A stretch of DNA of 64,000 nucleotides, from NCBI GenBank assembly GCA_018608405.1, contig JABAZP010000038.1, positions 1-64,000 of the forward strand. The letters run 5' to 3'. The stretch comes from Flavobacteriales bacterium. GTDB taxonomy: Bacteria; Bacteroidota; Bacteroidia; Flavobacteriales_E; Vicingaceae. A model generated the notes under the pieces. The model saw only the letters and a list, made by a program, of their open reading frames with translations. It made no database searches and was not told the origin of the DNA. Numbering within the stretch: position 1 is the stretch's first letter; every line of letters begins with the position of its first letter. Both the position numbers and the translations under genes were made by a program. This document shows, in pieces, positions 27,904-37,072 of this stretch.

Positions 27904-28977
27904 ATGAGAATAGGTTTGCTTATAACATTACTGATGGTGTCCGTAATATCTTGCAAAGTACCGTATAGCAAGAAAGATGTTTTTGAGGAGAAGGCTAGTT
28001 TACCAAAAGACGAAGCACCTCATTTTAAAAATTCATTGGAGTGGTTGTACTTTACAGGACATTTAACCGATGAAGAGAAAGAAAAAACAATAGGAGTGGA
28101 GTACGTTGTTTTTCATTTTAATCCGACCAACGCAAAGGGAGGTTGGATGGTAAACATGGCAGTTAGCGATCCAGAAAACGAAGCATTTTATTACGATCAT
28201 AAATTTTTTCCTAAATCGAAACACGAATTTGAAGACCTACCGTTAAATTTTAATTGGTCGAAAAGGCAATTCAATTCTAGCCTGCAAGGTCAAAGTGGTA
28301 ACTATCAAATTGAAGCACAATTTTCAAAGGATTCCATTGCTATGAATCTATCAACTAGGGCAGAGAAGGAGGTGGTGCTGCACGATGGTGTAGGGTATGA
28401 AAATTATGGAGATTTAGCCAAAGCAGGTTACTATAGCTTTCCTCGTTTGAAAGCGAAGGGAGACATCAATTTAAACGGAGAAACATACAACGTAAACGGT
28501 AATTTATGGTATGATCGCCAGTGGAATTGCAGTGGAGTTTTTGATAAGAAGGTAGCCTGGGATTGGTTTTCCATTCAATTTGAAGAAACAGAATCGGAGT
28601 TAATGTTATACCGACTGTACAGTTTGAAGGACAGCACGGTCATTTTTGGTGGAACGTATACCAATGCAAAGAACGAGAGTGTTTATTTAGAAAATGACGA
28701 AATAAACATAGAAGAATTGGCCTATTGGAAAAGCCCTTCTTCAGATGCTAATTACCCGATAGAATGGAAATTGGAAGTTCCGTCTTTAGAAATTTCAACG
28801 AACTTAAAAACCTTGTTTCCAAATCAAGAGCTAGAGTTAAAGTTTGGACCTCTAACAAAATTCTATTATTGGGAGGGAATGTGCGAAGCCACAGGAACCA
28901 TTCAGGAACAAGAAGTGACCGGCACTTCTTACGTAGAAATGACCAATCGCTTCAGAATTAAAGAATCTAAAAAGTAG
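27904..28977 (+). CDS. Lipoprotein of the AttH/CrtC (lipocalin-like) family
   Basis: A 357-residue lipoprotein; the lipobox ends at Cys17 (SVISC). It shows family features: SLEWLYFTGHL near residue 47, GNLWYDRQW and AWDWFSIQF at about 200-222, and YWEGMCEATGTI near the end. The CrtC/AttH superfamily has a double lipocalin-like fold; members include carotenoid 1,2-hydratase and many proteins of unknown activity. Without carotenoid genes nearby, a role in lipid or pigment chemistry is only possible. It is divergent from the ABC-F gene. Confidence 0.75.
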   Translation: MRIGLLITLLMVSVISCKVPYSKKDVFEEKASLPKDEAPHFKNSLEWLYFTGHLTDEEKEKTIGVEYVVFHFNPTNAKGGWMVNMAVSDPENEAFYYDHKFFPKSKHEFEDLPLNFNWSKRQFNSSLQGQSGNYQIEAQFSKDSIAMNLSTRAEKEVVLHDGVGYENYGDLAKAGYYSFPRLKAKGDINLNGETYNVNGNLWYDRQWNCSGVFDKKVAWDWFSIQFEETESELMLYRLYSLKDSTVIFGGTYTNAKNESVYLENDEINIEELAYWKSPSSDANYPIEWKLEVPSLEISTNLKTLFPNQELELKFGPLTKFYYWEGMCEATGTIQEQEVTGTSYVEMTNRFRIKESKK

Positions 28978-29010
28978 AAACCACACTAAGTTTCTTGCTT
29001 TATTTGCACT

Positions 29011-29622
29011 GTGGAAATACCTGTTTTCTTATCGTTTTGTTTAGCATCCTTTTTAATGGCGTTAATGCCGGGACCGGATAATATTTTTGTACTGACTGAA
29101 AGTATTGCGAAAGGTGCACGAAACGGAATTTTAATTGCTTTTGGATTGAACTCTGGAGTTTTGGTTCATACACTAGCTGCAGCAACAGGTGTTTCATTGA
29201 TCTTAAAACAATCAGAGTTGGCGTTCTTAATCATTCAATACGCCGGAGCGGGTTACCTTCTTTATTTGGCCTACCTGTCAGCAAAGGAGAAAGTAGCTCC
29301 ATTTGAGTCAAAAGAAAATCAGCAGCAAGGAAGTTTTACTTTATTCCGAACAGGTTTTATCATGAATGTGTTAAACCCTAAAGTGTCCTTATTTTTTATC
29401 GCTTTTTTGCCACAGTTTGTTGAGCCCTCGGCCGGTAACGTTACCTTTCAAATGGTAATTATGGGCGTTGCTTTTATGGTAATTGGTTTTTTAACGTTTA
29501 GCAGCTTTGCGTTGCTTGCGCATCAATTGAGGAAGCCGCTTAATAGTTTAAAAGTATTGGTTTGGATTAAATGGGCAAAAGTAGCGGTGTTAATTGGACT
29601 AGCTATTTACCTCTTTATTTAA
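29011..29622 (+). CDS. LysE family translocator
   Basis: A 203-residue inner-membrane protein with about six helices. The signature FLMALMPGPDNIFVLTES at the N-terminus and FIMNVLNPKVSLFFIAFLPQF in the middle are characteristic of LysE/RhtB exporters of amino acids or related compounds. GTG at 29011 is the chosen start since helix 1 begins there. The substrate cannot be predicted. It ends 3 bases before the lipoprotein gene at 29626. Confidence 0.9.
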   Translation: MEIPVFLSFCLASFLMALMPGPDNIFVLTESIAKGARNGILIAFGLNSGVLVHTLAAATGVSLILKQSELAFLIIQYAGAGYLLYLAYLSAKEKVAPFESKENQQQGSFTLFRTGFIMNVLNPKVSLFFIAFLPQFVEPSAGNVTFQMVIMGVAFMVIGFLTFSSFALLAHQLRKPLNSLKVLVWIKWAKVAVLIGLAIYLFI

Positions 29623-29625
29623 AAA

Positions 29626-30000
29626 ATGAAATACAGCATCATTGTCTTTATGCTAGTTCGGTCACTATCATTGTTTACTGCTTGCCGGTCTATAGATAAC
29701 CAAAAAACTCCTACAAAAAATATCGTTTTAACAGCCAGTAAGAAAGAAGCAGCAAGTCTTCACCTGCTTGAATTGTACGCAGACAATTCGTTTACATTTA
29801 CCAATGCAGGAATGTTGAATGCTAGGAATTATAAAGGTTCTTACCAAATCAGTGCGGATACTATTCTTCTGAAATACACAGGAATTGAGCCAAAAGTTTT
29901 AGGAAAACAATTTCTATTTGCTCAGGACGAATTAGTTTCTATTGACCAGAAAAAAAGACTTCGTATTGATTCTATGGCGACAGATTTTATGAATCGTTAA
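29626..30000 (+). CDS. Small predicted lipoprotein, unknown function
   Basis: A 124-residue ORF whose N-terminal hydrophobic stretch ends in LFTAC, a lipobox-like sequence with Cys20, followed by a polar linker. The rest (ADNSFTFTNAGMLNARNYKGSYQISADTILL) looks like a small beta-sandwich as in many Bacteroidota lipoproteins that bind or sense a ligand. The family is not recognised. It starts 3 bases after the LysE stop. Confidence 0.6.
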   Translation: MKYSIIVFMLVRSLSLFTACRSIDNQKTPTKNIVLTASKKEAASLHLLELYADNSFTFTNAGMLNARNYKGSYQISADTILLKYTGIEPKVLGKQFLFAQDELVSIDQKKRLRIDSMATDFMNR

Positions 30001-30104
30001 AATGAATGCATCGGATTAGTGTTATTTTTAAACCATGAAACTTTACGAAGAGCGAACTTAGAAGGGTTTTTAAAATTAGAGTTTAGAGATAATAATAGAA
30101 GCGA

Positions 30105-32738
30105 TTACCTATTCAAGAAACCACCTAATCCTATTCTAACGTTCCAGGCTGCAAAATCTGTGTCTTCAAATGCCGCGTAAACTCCGACTTTCATTCCAAA
30201 AAATATGCGGTCTACAGAGTAACCAACTTCTGAGTAGTTTATATTTTGCTCCGTAATTAAGTAATTCACATTAATTGTTTCTGATATTCCTGAATTACTC
30301 AAAAAGGGCAGTCGTTTCAATAAAATTCTATTGTCTTCGATTGTAAGGTGTGCCTCTACATACCGGTCATTCGTATTAAACCTGTAGTTGTCTAACAGTT
30401 TAAAACTATTGGCTAAATCATTGTTTAAGAAGAGTAAAGGTTGCGCATTAAAGTTTTTGTAATCAGCGAAGAAGGTGCTGTTGTTTTGTAGGAATGTACC
30501 TGACTCGACATAATAGGTAACACGATCAATCAACCTAATGGACAAATCTTGTATAATCCCAAACGAAACAAATTGATAATTTGCATCACTGCTGAGAATA
30601 TCTTGTACACCTTGTCTGTAATTCGCAGTGAATGTTGGGTATTTAGATCCTAAGACTTGCTTGGTTCCGTCTTTCATTCTAAAGAACTGCTTGGGAGTGT
30701 AGTTTAACTCAATATCTAAACTTAAAGATTGATTATTCCTTAGAAGAGAATTGTCATTTGCGACTTCCTCGTTTATAGGCTCATTAGAGGTGTATTCTAT
30801 TCCCCACCAGTCGGTAAGGGTAAAGTTCGAATTGTTTCTTTGAGCAGTTCGGTCTTCAAAATCTAGCTTTGTTACGAGTTGAAGTCCATTCGTCAGGTCA
30901 ATCTGATGGCCAATTTTGAAAAAATCAGATTCAAAAAGCTTTTTCTCATTTCGGGTATAAAACAACGACGAGATGGTGTTCAATAAAGGTGGAATAGATT
31001 CTTCTCGATTAAAATCATCCATTGACCTTCCAACGTGAGCAAAAAATGAGGCGCGTTTTGCACCATTGTATTGTGCTTTTAGTTGTCCATCAGCCAACCA
31101 ACGGTCTCTATAAAAAGCATATCCAATTGAGGGGTCAAAACTGAAATATTTCCCTTTTTTGTCAAGCCATTCGGCCTTAAATAAAGTCTTGTAAGGTGTA
31201 AATCCATTCACCGTATTATACTCAACGGTAGCTTTGCTTAATAAACCATACGGGGTAAATCGGAATTTTTTATTCTTTGAGAATTTAGCAGTCTTATAAA
31301 ACAATAAGTGTCCTAAGAAATTTCTTTTTTCCGCGATTGCAGTGTCTCCACTAGTTACTTTTTCCAATGAATCGCGTTCTACGTAAATTCCCATTTCTTG
31401 CTCAGACAAGGGAATGGTTCGGTTTAATTTCCAAACTGAGTCATTCTGAGAAAAAACACTATCGGCATAGGTTACTTTTTTGTTGGATGTTATTTCTAGC
31501 TTGTTTATCGAATCATTCTTTTCTTCAAGCTGCCTTTCCTTTTGTTTGATGAGTCGCAAAAGTTTTAACGATTCTGCCTTCGTTACACGTTCTTTGGTGA
31601 TAATCTCTTCAATTTTAATGTCTAACTTATCAAGTTTAACTTTTTTCTCGGGCGGTATGTTACCATCGAATTGAACTTCTTCAGGTGCTAATTGAAGACT
31701 ATTTAATATTTCCTCATCCACCTTAGGGTCAGTTAGCACATTCAATTTACTTAAGGTAGAAAGGTATTCAATTTCAATCTCATAGCCCAAAATTTCAACA
31801 TCTGCAGTAATTCTATGGTTAATGGGCATCCACACATTTGGTCGGACTTGTGAATAGAGCTGTTGGTATCTCAATTTCGCCATTGGTTGTTGAAATTCAA
31901 CATCTACATTATGAATATTCCAAACTTTATCGTTAATGTAAATGAAACCACGCATCAAGTCATTCCCATTTCTTCGTGGTATGATTTTGATTTTGTGAAT
32001 CGCTTTACTGTCTTCATAGTATGTGCTAATGTGTTCAAATTCATAAACTGCGAAGGCATTTTTGCTCAACGGATTAATAATACTAGGACCTCCTAAGTTG
32101 TAAAAATTTAAGTTAATGTATTGGGCACCATCCTTTAAAGAATCTATTTTTCCTGATTTTGCTGCAAGTATTTTTTGATTGACCGTATTTGGTCGTTTAA
32201 AGGAGTATTCCAGTAACACCTCCGATATATTGCCAGTAGACATTTCAGCGAGGTCTTCTTCAGGAATTAACTTCTTTGCTAACCAAGGAATATTTTCTGG
32301 GTCGTAAAAACTTCTAATGTATAATTCACAATCGTATGCTATAATCTGCTTTTTGTAGTATTCAGCCATGGCTGTCGCTTTTCGAATATAACTGTACGCT
32401 ATATTCTCTTGAGAAGCATCAACTTCAACCTCACCAACTGCATAACTGACAGTCTTAAGTGTTACCGGAAATTCAGTGTTTTCTGTAAGGTCAATTTTTA
32501 GGGCTTTTTTCTCGAAGCCTAGGCTTTGGAATTGAATAGTGTAAGGATTACATGGCACGATGAGAGAAAATTCTCCATCAACATTTGCCATGCTCCCTTT
32601 ACCAATTGAAGAGATGTAAATACTTGCGAAAGGAATTGATTCTCCGTTCTCATCCATTACACGACCGCTTAATTCACAATTCTGAGCTGCTGATGCAATG
32701 GAAAATAATAGGCTAAGTACGGTGAGTAGTCGTTTCAT
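30105..32738 (-). CDS. DUF5686 outer-membrane protein with carboxypeptidase-like domain
   Basis: An 877-residue exported protein. After the signal peptide (about 1-19) comes a CarboxypepD_reg-like beta-sandwich with CELSGRVMDENGESIPFASIYI and DGEFSLIVP, the module found before SusC-type barrels. The DUF5686 part follows, with a charged coiled-coil-like stretch (about 345-425), then a beta-barrel to the final strand FAAWNVRIGLGGFLN. Probably an outer-membrane barrel with a periplasmic domain; function unknown. The ATG at 32738 is chosen over a TTG 15 bases upstream because the signal peptide starts there. Confidence 0.85.
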   Translation of the reverse strand: MKRLLTVLSLLFSIASAAQNCELSGRVMDENGESIPFASIYISSIGKGSMANVDGEFSLIVPCNPYTIQFQSLGFEKKALKIDLTENTEFPVTLKTVSYAVGEVEVDASQENIAYSYIRKATAMAEYYKKQIIAYDCELYIRSFYDPENIPWLAKKLIPEEDLAEMSTGNISEVLLEYSFKRPNTVNQKILAAKSGKIDSLKDGAQYINLNFYNLGGPSIINPLSKNAFAVYEFEHISTYYEDSKAIHKIKIIPRRNGNDLMRGFIYINDKVWNIHNVDVEFQQPMAKLRYQQLYSQVRPNVWMPINHRITADVEILGYEIEIEYLSTLSKLNVLTDPKVDEEILNSLQLAPEEVQFDGNIPPEKKVKLDKLDIKIEEIITKERVTKAESLKLLRLIKQKERQLEEKNDSINKLEITSNKKVTYADSVFSQNDSVWKLNRTIPLSEQEMGIYVERDSLEKVTSGDTAIAEKRNFLGHLLFYKTAKFSKNKKFRFTPYGLLSKATVEYNTVNGFTPYKTLFKAEWLDKKGKYFSFDPSIGYAFYRDRWLADGQLKAQYNGAKRASFFAHVGRSMDDFNREESIPPLLNTISSLFYTRNEKKLFESDFFKIGHQIDLTNGLQLVTKLDFEDRTAQRNNSNFTLTDWWGIEYTSNEPINEEVANDNSLLRNNQSLSLDIELNYTPKQFFRMKDGTKQVLGSKYPTFTANYRQGVQDILSSDANYQFVSFGIIQDLSIRLIDRVTYYVESGTFLQNNSTFFADYKNFNAQPLLFLNNDLANSFKLLDNYRFNTNDRYVEAHLTIEDNRILLKRLPFLSNSGISETINVNYLITEQNINYSEVGYSVDRIFFGMKVGVYAAFEDTDFAAWNVRIGLGGFLNR

Positions 32739-32896
32739 TTTTCGGTTCGGCAATGTAACGAATAGTAAGTGATTTTTGTTACATTGACATTATGCCAACG
32801 TGTTAATCGTTCACTTTATATTTATTGCTGTGTTATGAGTATTGAGTGTGAACATGCGGTTAAAAAACGAGAGCTTGAGATATTTTTGAAAAGGAG

Positions 32897-33583
32897 CTAA
32901 ATCCACCCCTTCACCCAATAATAAGCAATAGCTGTATACTCTCTCAGCACAATAATCTCATATTGCATATAACTCCACATGTTATACCGCAAGGCTACAT
33001 TGCGGACTTTTAGTTCGTCCTCATCCGTCTCATCTTTCAATTTTTCCTCATCACTTGGTTTTTCGAAAGAAGGAGATCCTCCTACAACTTGAAAACCAAC
33101 TTTTCTAAAACTATGAATACAGCGAAACATGTGTTCTGGAGAGCTCACAATCAATAAAGCAGCAGTGGTGTCGGCTAATTCTTTTATTTCTAACGCTTGA
33201 CTCCTGGTGTTAAATCCATTGGGTGCAAATACAATTCGGTTGGTATCTACACCTTTTTCCACCAGTTCGTGTGCCATTAAACTCAATTGGTAAGTACTAT
33301 CGTATTCATTGTAAGGCAAGGCAATAATCACTGTTGAATTTGGGTGTTCCAGTGCTTTCTCAGTGCCTTTATGCAATCGCATTAAACCGGATGGCGACGG
33401 CATTCCGTCTCCTCCCATAATGACAATGGCACTTGGTGCAACTTCCAATTGATCATCTGTTGCTGCTAAACCATAATAGGCCCAATAGGGTAAACTAGTG
33501 AACGATAATGCAATAAATAGTACACTAAAAGCTCCTAGAAAGAGGAGTGCCTTTTTTAAATAAGATGAAATACTTTTTAGCAA
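32897..33583 (-). CDS. ElyC/SanA/YdcF family (DUF218) membrane protein
   Basis: A 228-residue protein with one N-terminal membrane helix (about 12-32) and a DUF218 domain facing outwards. SAIVIMGGDGMPSPSGLMRLHKG, a string like VFAPNGFNTRSQALEI and LIVSSPEHMFRCIHSFRK match the family, which is linked to envelope biogenesis (ElyC, SanA) in other bacteria. It has an atypically acidic KPSDEEKLKDETDEDELK segment near residue 180. The precise reaction is not known for the family. Confidence 0.85.
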   Translation of the reverse strand: MLKSISSYLKKALLFLGAFSVLFIALSFTSLPYWAYYGLAATDDQLEVAPSAIVIMGGDGMPSPSGLMRLHKGTEKALEHPNSTVIIALPYNEYDSTYQLSLMAHELVEKGVDTNRIVFAPNGFNTRSQALEIKELADTTAALLIVSSPEHMFRCIHSFRKVGFQVVGGSPSFEKPSDEEKLKDETDEDELKVRNVALRYNMWSYMQYEIIVLREYTAIAYYWVKGWI

Positions 33584-33599
33584 TGGAATGGGTTAGAAG

Positions 33600-33690
33600 A
33601 ATAAAAGTAATACTTTGAATTTGGAATGAGGAATTATCTATTAAGTGTATAGTAAATTGAGTAATTCGAAATTCCCAAATTCGTAATTGG
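33600..33690. repeat. Short AT-rich intergenic repeat, related to 25985-26206
   Basis: This gap carries GGAATGAGGAATTATC and AATTCGAAATTCCCAAATTCGTAATTGGAATT, sharing the GAATGAGGA and AATTCGTAATT words with the repeat region at 25985-26206. They may be copies of one degenerate intergenic family; they do not encode a protein. Confidence 0.4.
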
Positions 33691-33692
33691 AA

Positions 33693-34322
33693 TTAATCCT
33701 TCTTTTTGAAATCACCTCTTTTCCAAGCTTGAATAAATTGGGCCCAAGCAATAGGATTCAATAAGTTGTTCGGTCTGTACTGACCTGTAAAGTACAGTTG
33801 ATTTGCTCTTTGCTGATTTTCGAATTTAAAATTTAAACTTCCATTCATCGGCATTGCAGCAGCTTTTTCCGCCATTAAATCTGCACTTAAATTTCTGCGC
33901 ATTATCTCAATGTCATCATCAGGAAGGTCTAACGCTAAAAAAGCTTCTTTAAACTGAGCGGGTGTAGGCCAAGGGTAAATTTCAACTTCATCTAATTCCA
34001 CTGTATCTTGCAACATGCTGTGAATTAAAGAATACCGATTTCCTTCTAAATCATCGGGAACAACAAAGTCTGAATCTTTAAATCCAACAGAGGAAAAAAT
34101 TAAGGTATCGTTTGCCTGCGCTACAAAACTGAAATAGCCATAGTAATCAGAAACAGTTCCTCTTGAGGTATTTTGCACCATTATGGTAGCAAACGGAACA
34201 GGGGATAAGCTATCCATGGTGACCACAACACCTGAAAATTGAATCAAATTAGCATCTTCCTCTTGCGCCCACAGTACATTTAAAGTAAAGCAAGCCAATA
34301 CAACGAAATAGAACTTTTTCAT
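33693..34322 (-). CDS. Exported protein with carboxypeptidase-like regulatory domain
   Basis: A 209-residue exported protein: signal peptide about 1-19 (ending LWAQ), then a CarboxypepD_reg-like beta-sandwich (FSGVVVTMDSLSPVPFATIMVQNTSRGTVSDYYGYFSFVA) and a C-terminal helix-rich segment with Met/Asn-rich NGSLNFKFENQQRANQ. Bacteroidota often use such proteins in the cell envelope, but no specific partner is identifiable. A consensus promoter ends five bases before its ATG. Confidence 0.75.
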   Translation of the reverse strand: MKKFYFVVLACFTLNVLWAQEEDANLIQFSGVVVTMDSLSPVPFATIMVQNTSRGTVSDYYGYFSFVAQANDTLIFSSVGFKDSDFVVPDDLEGNRYSLIHSMLQDTVELDEVEIYPWPTPAQFKEAFLALDLPDDDIEIMRRNLSADLMAEKAAAMPMNGSLNFKFENQQRANQLYFTGQYRPNNLLNPIAWAQFIQAWKRGDFKKKD

Positions 34323-34327
34323 AGTAT

Positions 34328-34357
34328 CAAAAATAGGCCCTGATTTTTAAATAGCAA
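34328..34357 (-). promoter_or_regulatory. Consensus promoter of the gene at 33693-34322
   Basis: On the minus strand TTG (34355-34357), a 19-base spacer and TATTTTTG (34328-34335) fit the consensus exactly. The box ends five bases before the ATG at 34322, so the mRNA should start at or very near the start codon, as for bamD. Confidence 0.65.
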
Positions 34358-34368
34358 TGTAATATATG

Positions 34369-36081
34369 TTAACGAACAAAATCTGCTTCATACACAGACT
34401 TATTGCCAACTTCATCCTTGACCACTAGTTTAAAGGTATGATTTCCCTTCGTAACTTTCTCATCAAAGTAGTAGCTCAATTTATCGTTTTTAGCGTCATA
34501 TTCCATCAATACCCAATTCCCATCAACAGTTCCTCTATAGGACTCAATACCTGAAAGGTTGTCTGTAACTTTTATTGTAATTGACCACTTGTTGGCCATG
34601 TTTGCATTGGGGTAAATGTTAATGGGAGTAATTCGAGGTGAAACTGTATCTAAAGCAATGGCATAACCACCAAAACTTCTTGTTCGAACAGAAATATTAT
34701 CTCCATTCCAGCTTCCTCCCTCAGCATACCACGAGCGATTATCAGTTGTGCTAACAATTAAAGCTTTCCGTTTCTGATCAGGAGTTAAGGTCTTATTTTT
34801 AATAGTAACTGTCATTTTCTTGTGCAAGGGCGTATAGTGACTGTGTAGCCAATAAACAGGACTGACCGTTCTTGATGTGCCACTTTCTTCTTTATATTCA
34901 AAGTAAGTGTCTTCATACAAAACACCATTTGGTATGCTGACTAACAAATTAGGTCTCAACAGCGTGTTTTTTTGATTGTACGGCATGAAAGTGATATCTT
35001 TTTCATCCTTCGAAGCCAAATTTGCTTGAATATTAAAGTCCACACTTTGAACTGTAAACTTTACAGTTGAGCTGTTGTCATTTAAATCAATTACCGTGTA
35101 TTCAATGGCATGCGCTTTACCATCAGAGCAACTGATTTCTCCGCCTTTCTTCTTGTATATTCTCAACCGATTACCTTCCTGAATAAAGCTTTTTTGAACC
35201 CTTCTTCTCGTTTTTCTATACGTTTCAAAATCTATGTGTGAATTGATGTATCGACCTTCGTGGAATGCAAATTCATCTATTTGTTGCTCAAATATTACTT
35301 CCCCATTGTGTTTCAATTGAATGTTGTGCAGGCCATATTTATTTGAAGTTCCGCTCATTCGATCAACGGTTTCAATACCAAAGCCTATTTTACCTTGCAC
35401 TTTCAATTGGCTTTTCAGCGGAATGGAATAGGAACCATTCGAACCTCTAGCAATGAAACGTTGTGCTTTGTTGGTGCCGTTAACATAAGACGTATCATCA
35501 AGGGGATAAATGGTCACTGCATAAATGTCTGGTTTCACGCGATCTGAAATGTTAAATCCAAAAAACAAAGGATTCATCGGATGCTCATTTGACGTGTTAC
35601 GAATTTCAAAATGTAAATGCGGTCCACCAGAGCCTCCTGAATTTCCTGAATAAGCAATGAGCTCTCCTTTTTTTACTTGCGTTGAAAAGGGAGTAGGAAA
35701 TAACTCCACAGCAAATTCTTCTTTTCTATACTGATAGTCCTTTACAACTTGTTGAATTTTGTCGTTATACTTTTTTAAATGACCATAAATCGAAGTGAAA
35801 CCGTTGGGGTGAGTGATGTAGATGGCATTACCGTATCCGTATGGAGATACCTTTATTCTACTCACATACCCATCCGCAATGGAGTACACTTTTTGTCCTT
35901 CTACTCCTTGTGTTTTTATGTCTAAGCCAGCATGAAAATGATTCGACCTCAATTCTCCAAAGTTTCCAGATAAATAAAGTGGTATATCTAGGGGAGAACG
36001 GAAGTAGTCTTTCGGTATTTCTTGAGAGAATAATATTAATTTACTGAAAACAAGTGCTGTGAAAAGAAAGAATCGAGTCAT
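34369..36081 (-). CDS. Exported M23-family metallopeptidase
   Basis: A 570-residue exported protein. After the signal peptide (about 1-18, FSQ) a LytM/M23 domain follows at once: GELRSNHFHAGLDIK, YGYGNAIYITHPNGFTSIYGHL, and GPHLHFEIR carry the zinc ligands of this family (His/Asp in HAGLD, His in LHF). The long C-terminal part (about 230-570) is beta-rich, with Ig-like sequence near the end (GIESYRGTVDGNW). These enzymes cut peptide bonds in cell-wall or extracellular protein substrates. The ATG at 36081 is chosen because it begins the signal peptide; the longer reading lacks one. Confidence 0.85.
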   Translation of the reverse strand: MTRFFLFTALVFSKLILFSQEIPKDYFRSPLDIPLYLSGNFGELRSNHFHAGLDIKTQGVEGQKVYSIADGYVSRIKVSPYGYGNAIYITHPNGFTSIYGHLKKYNDKIQQVVKDYQYRKEEFAVELFPTPFSTQVKKGELIAYSGNSGGSGGPHLHFEIRNTSNEHPMNPLFFGFNISDRVKPDIYAVTIYPLDDTSYVNGTNKAQRFIARGSNGSYSIPLKSQLKVQGKIGFGIETVDRMSGTSNKYGLHNIQLKHNGEVIFEQQIDEFAFHEGRYINSHIDFETYRKTRRRVQKSFIQEGNRLRIYKKKGGEISCSDGKAHAIEYTVIDLNDNSSTVKFTVQSVDFNIQANLASKDEKDITFMPYNQKNTLLRPNLLVSIPNGVLYEDTYFEYKEESGTSRTVSPVYWLHSHYTPLHKKMTVTIKNKTLTPDQKRKALIVSTTDNRSWYAEGGSWNGDNISVRTRSFGGYAIALDTVSPRITPINIYPNANMANKWSITIKVTDNLSGIESYRGTVDGNWVLMEYDAKNDKLSYYFDEKVTKGNHTFKLVVKDEVGNKSVYEADFVR

Positions 36082-36114
36082 ATAAGAAAAGTAAACGTGC
36101 TTTGAGTTAAAAGA

Positions 36115-36147
36115 CAAAGATAATAGCCTGTAAAAATAAAAGTGCAA
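36115..36147 (-). promoter_or_regulatory. Candidate promoter of the M23 peptidase
   Basis: On the minus strand TTG (36145-36147) and TATCTTTG (36115-36122) are 22 bases apart, within the range for the Bacteroidota consensus. It lies 33 bases before the ATG at 36081. Confidence 0.45.
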
Positions 36148-36186
36148 AAGTGTCAAAGAAGTTATACAGTTACTTGAAAAAAGTAT

Positions 36187-36194
36187 TAGCTTTG
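36187..36194 (+). promoter_or_regulatory. Candidate -7 box for the zapA-region operon
   Basis: TAGCTTTG matches TAnnTTTG and lies 35 bases before the ATG at 36230. No TTG lies at the expected distance upstream. Confidence 0.35.
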
Positions 36195-36229
36195 TTCGGA
36201 GACTTTTTAGTGGAATTTTAACAATAAAA

Positions 36230-36514
36230 ATGGGTAATTTTTCTGAAGATTTTTTAAGGTTAGAGCGAAATGTTCGTCTATTAATTCAGAGAAATAAACA
36301 ATCAGAAGAAAAATTAAACAGCACTAGAAAGGAACTTGAAGAATTGAAAGAAAAGTCGGTGCTTCAAGACAAGGAGATAGAAGAGTTGGTTGAAAAAAAT
36401 AAGATTTTGCGCATCGCCGGCGGTTCAAACGATGGCAGTTCGCGAGAGGTTAAATTTAAGATCAACGAAATAGTACGGGAAGTAGATAAGTGTATCGCTC
36501 AACTAAACCAATAA
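36230..36514 (+). CDS. Small coiled-coil protein next to zapA (possible division accessory)
   Basis: A 94-residue protein. Residues 8-62 are almost wholly heptad-like (RLERNVRLLIQRN, EEKLNSTRKELEELKEK, EIEELVEKNKILRIAGG) and the C-terminus (about 73-94) has a short conserved helix EVKFKINEIVREVDKCI. In flavobacteria a protein of this kind often sits directly before zapA; a ZapB-like role (a coiled coil bound to ZapA and the Z-ring) is inference from that and from the fold. It ends 7 bases before the zapA GTG. Confidence 0.6.
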   Translation: MGNFSEDFLRLERNVRLLIQRNKQSEEKLNSTRKELEELKEKSVLQDKEIEELVEKNKILRIAGGSNDGSSREVKFKINEIVREVDKCIAQLNQ

Positions 36515-36521
36515 ATTATCC

Positions 36522-36806
36522 GTGAAGGATCTATCTATAAAGGTGAATATCGCAGGGAGAATGTACCCTTTAACCGTTCAACAGCGCGAAGAGGAGAACA
36601 TTCGAAGAGCAGTTAAGGCCATTGATGAGATGGTTAGAGACTATGAGCAAAATTATGCTGTAAAAGACAAACAAGATTTGTTGGCTATGGTAGCTTTGCA
36701 ATATGCGACGCAAGCGTTAGAGCTCAATGATAAAAGCACTACTATAGATAAAGGTTTAAACGACCAATTGAAAGTGTTGAACGATTTAATATCGGAAGTT
36801 CTTTAA
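36522..36806 (+). CDS. zapA: Cell division protein ZapA
   Basis: A 94-residue ZapA: the N-terminal KVNIAGRMYPLTVQQREEENIRRAVKAIDEMV is the conserved head domain, then a C-terminal dimerising coiled coil. ZapA bundles FtsZ filaments and stabilises the Z-ring. The start is a GTG at 36522. It forms a two-gene operon with the coiled-coil gene, and a structured RNA followed by rny comes after it. Confidence 0.85.
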   Translation: MKDLSIKVNIAGRMYPLTVQQREEENIRRAVKAIDEMVRDYEQNYAVKDKQDLLAMVALQYATQALELNDKSTTIDKGLNDQLKVLNDLISEVL

Positions 36807-36840
36807 ATAAAAGCAGAAAATTGTCGACCTAGTCGACTTA

Positions 36841-37053
36841 AAAACCTGCCCGTACAGTTTGTTATCGTTTGGTAAACTCAACGTTTTAATTATCTTGGGT
36901 TTTACTTAGTAGTGAAGAAAACAGGCCTTTAATTAGCCCCAATTTATTGGGAGGATTCTCCTTACGGAGGACGTTGGAAGTTTGATTTATCCGGAAAACC
37001 CTAATCCTTATTTTAGGGGTTTACTCAGAATGACAAATTGTGCGGGTTTTTTT
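36841..37053 (+). ncRNA. Structured noncoding RNA, candidate 6S RNA (6S-Flavo type)
   Basis: The 265 bases between zapA and rny have no ORF but strong structure. A terminal stem joins CCCGTACAGTTTGTTA (near 36849) with TGACAAATTGTGCGGG (from 37031), followed by a seven-base T-run (37047-37053). Inside are hairpins CCCAAT/ATTGGG near 36940, CTCC/GGAG near 36960 and a larger one near 36997-37021 with AAACCC and GGGGTTT arms. A promoter-like TTG-N19-TATCTTGG begins at 36870, so the transcript may start near 36905. In many bacteria 6S RNA lies beside zapA; 6S RNA binds RNA polymerase in stationary phase. Boundaries and identity are not proven. Confidence 0.5.
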
Positions 37054-37072
37054 ATACAACTAAATTTAAAAT

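Noticed and set aside
36822-36838. GTCGAC direct/inverted repeat as zapA terminator
   Set aside because: Six-base palindromes three bases apart but no T-run; it may belong to the start of the RNA region.
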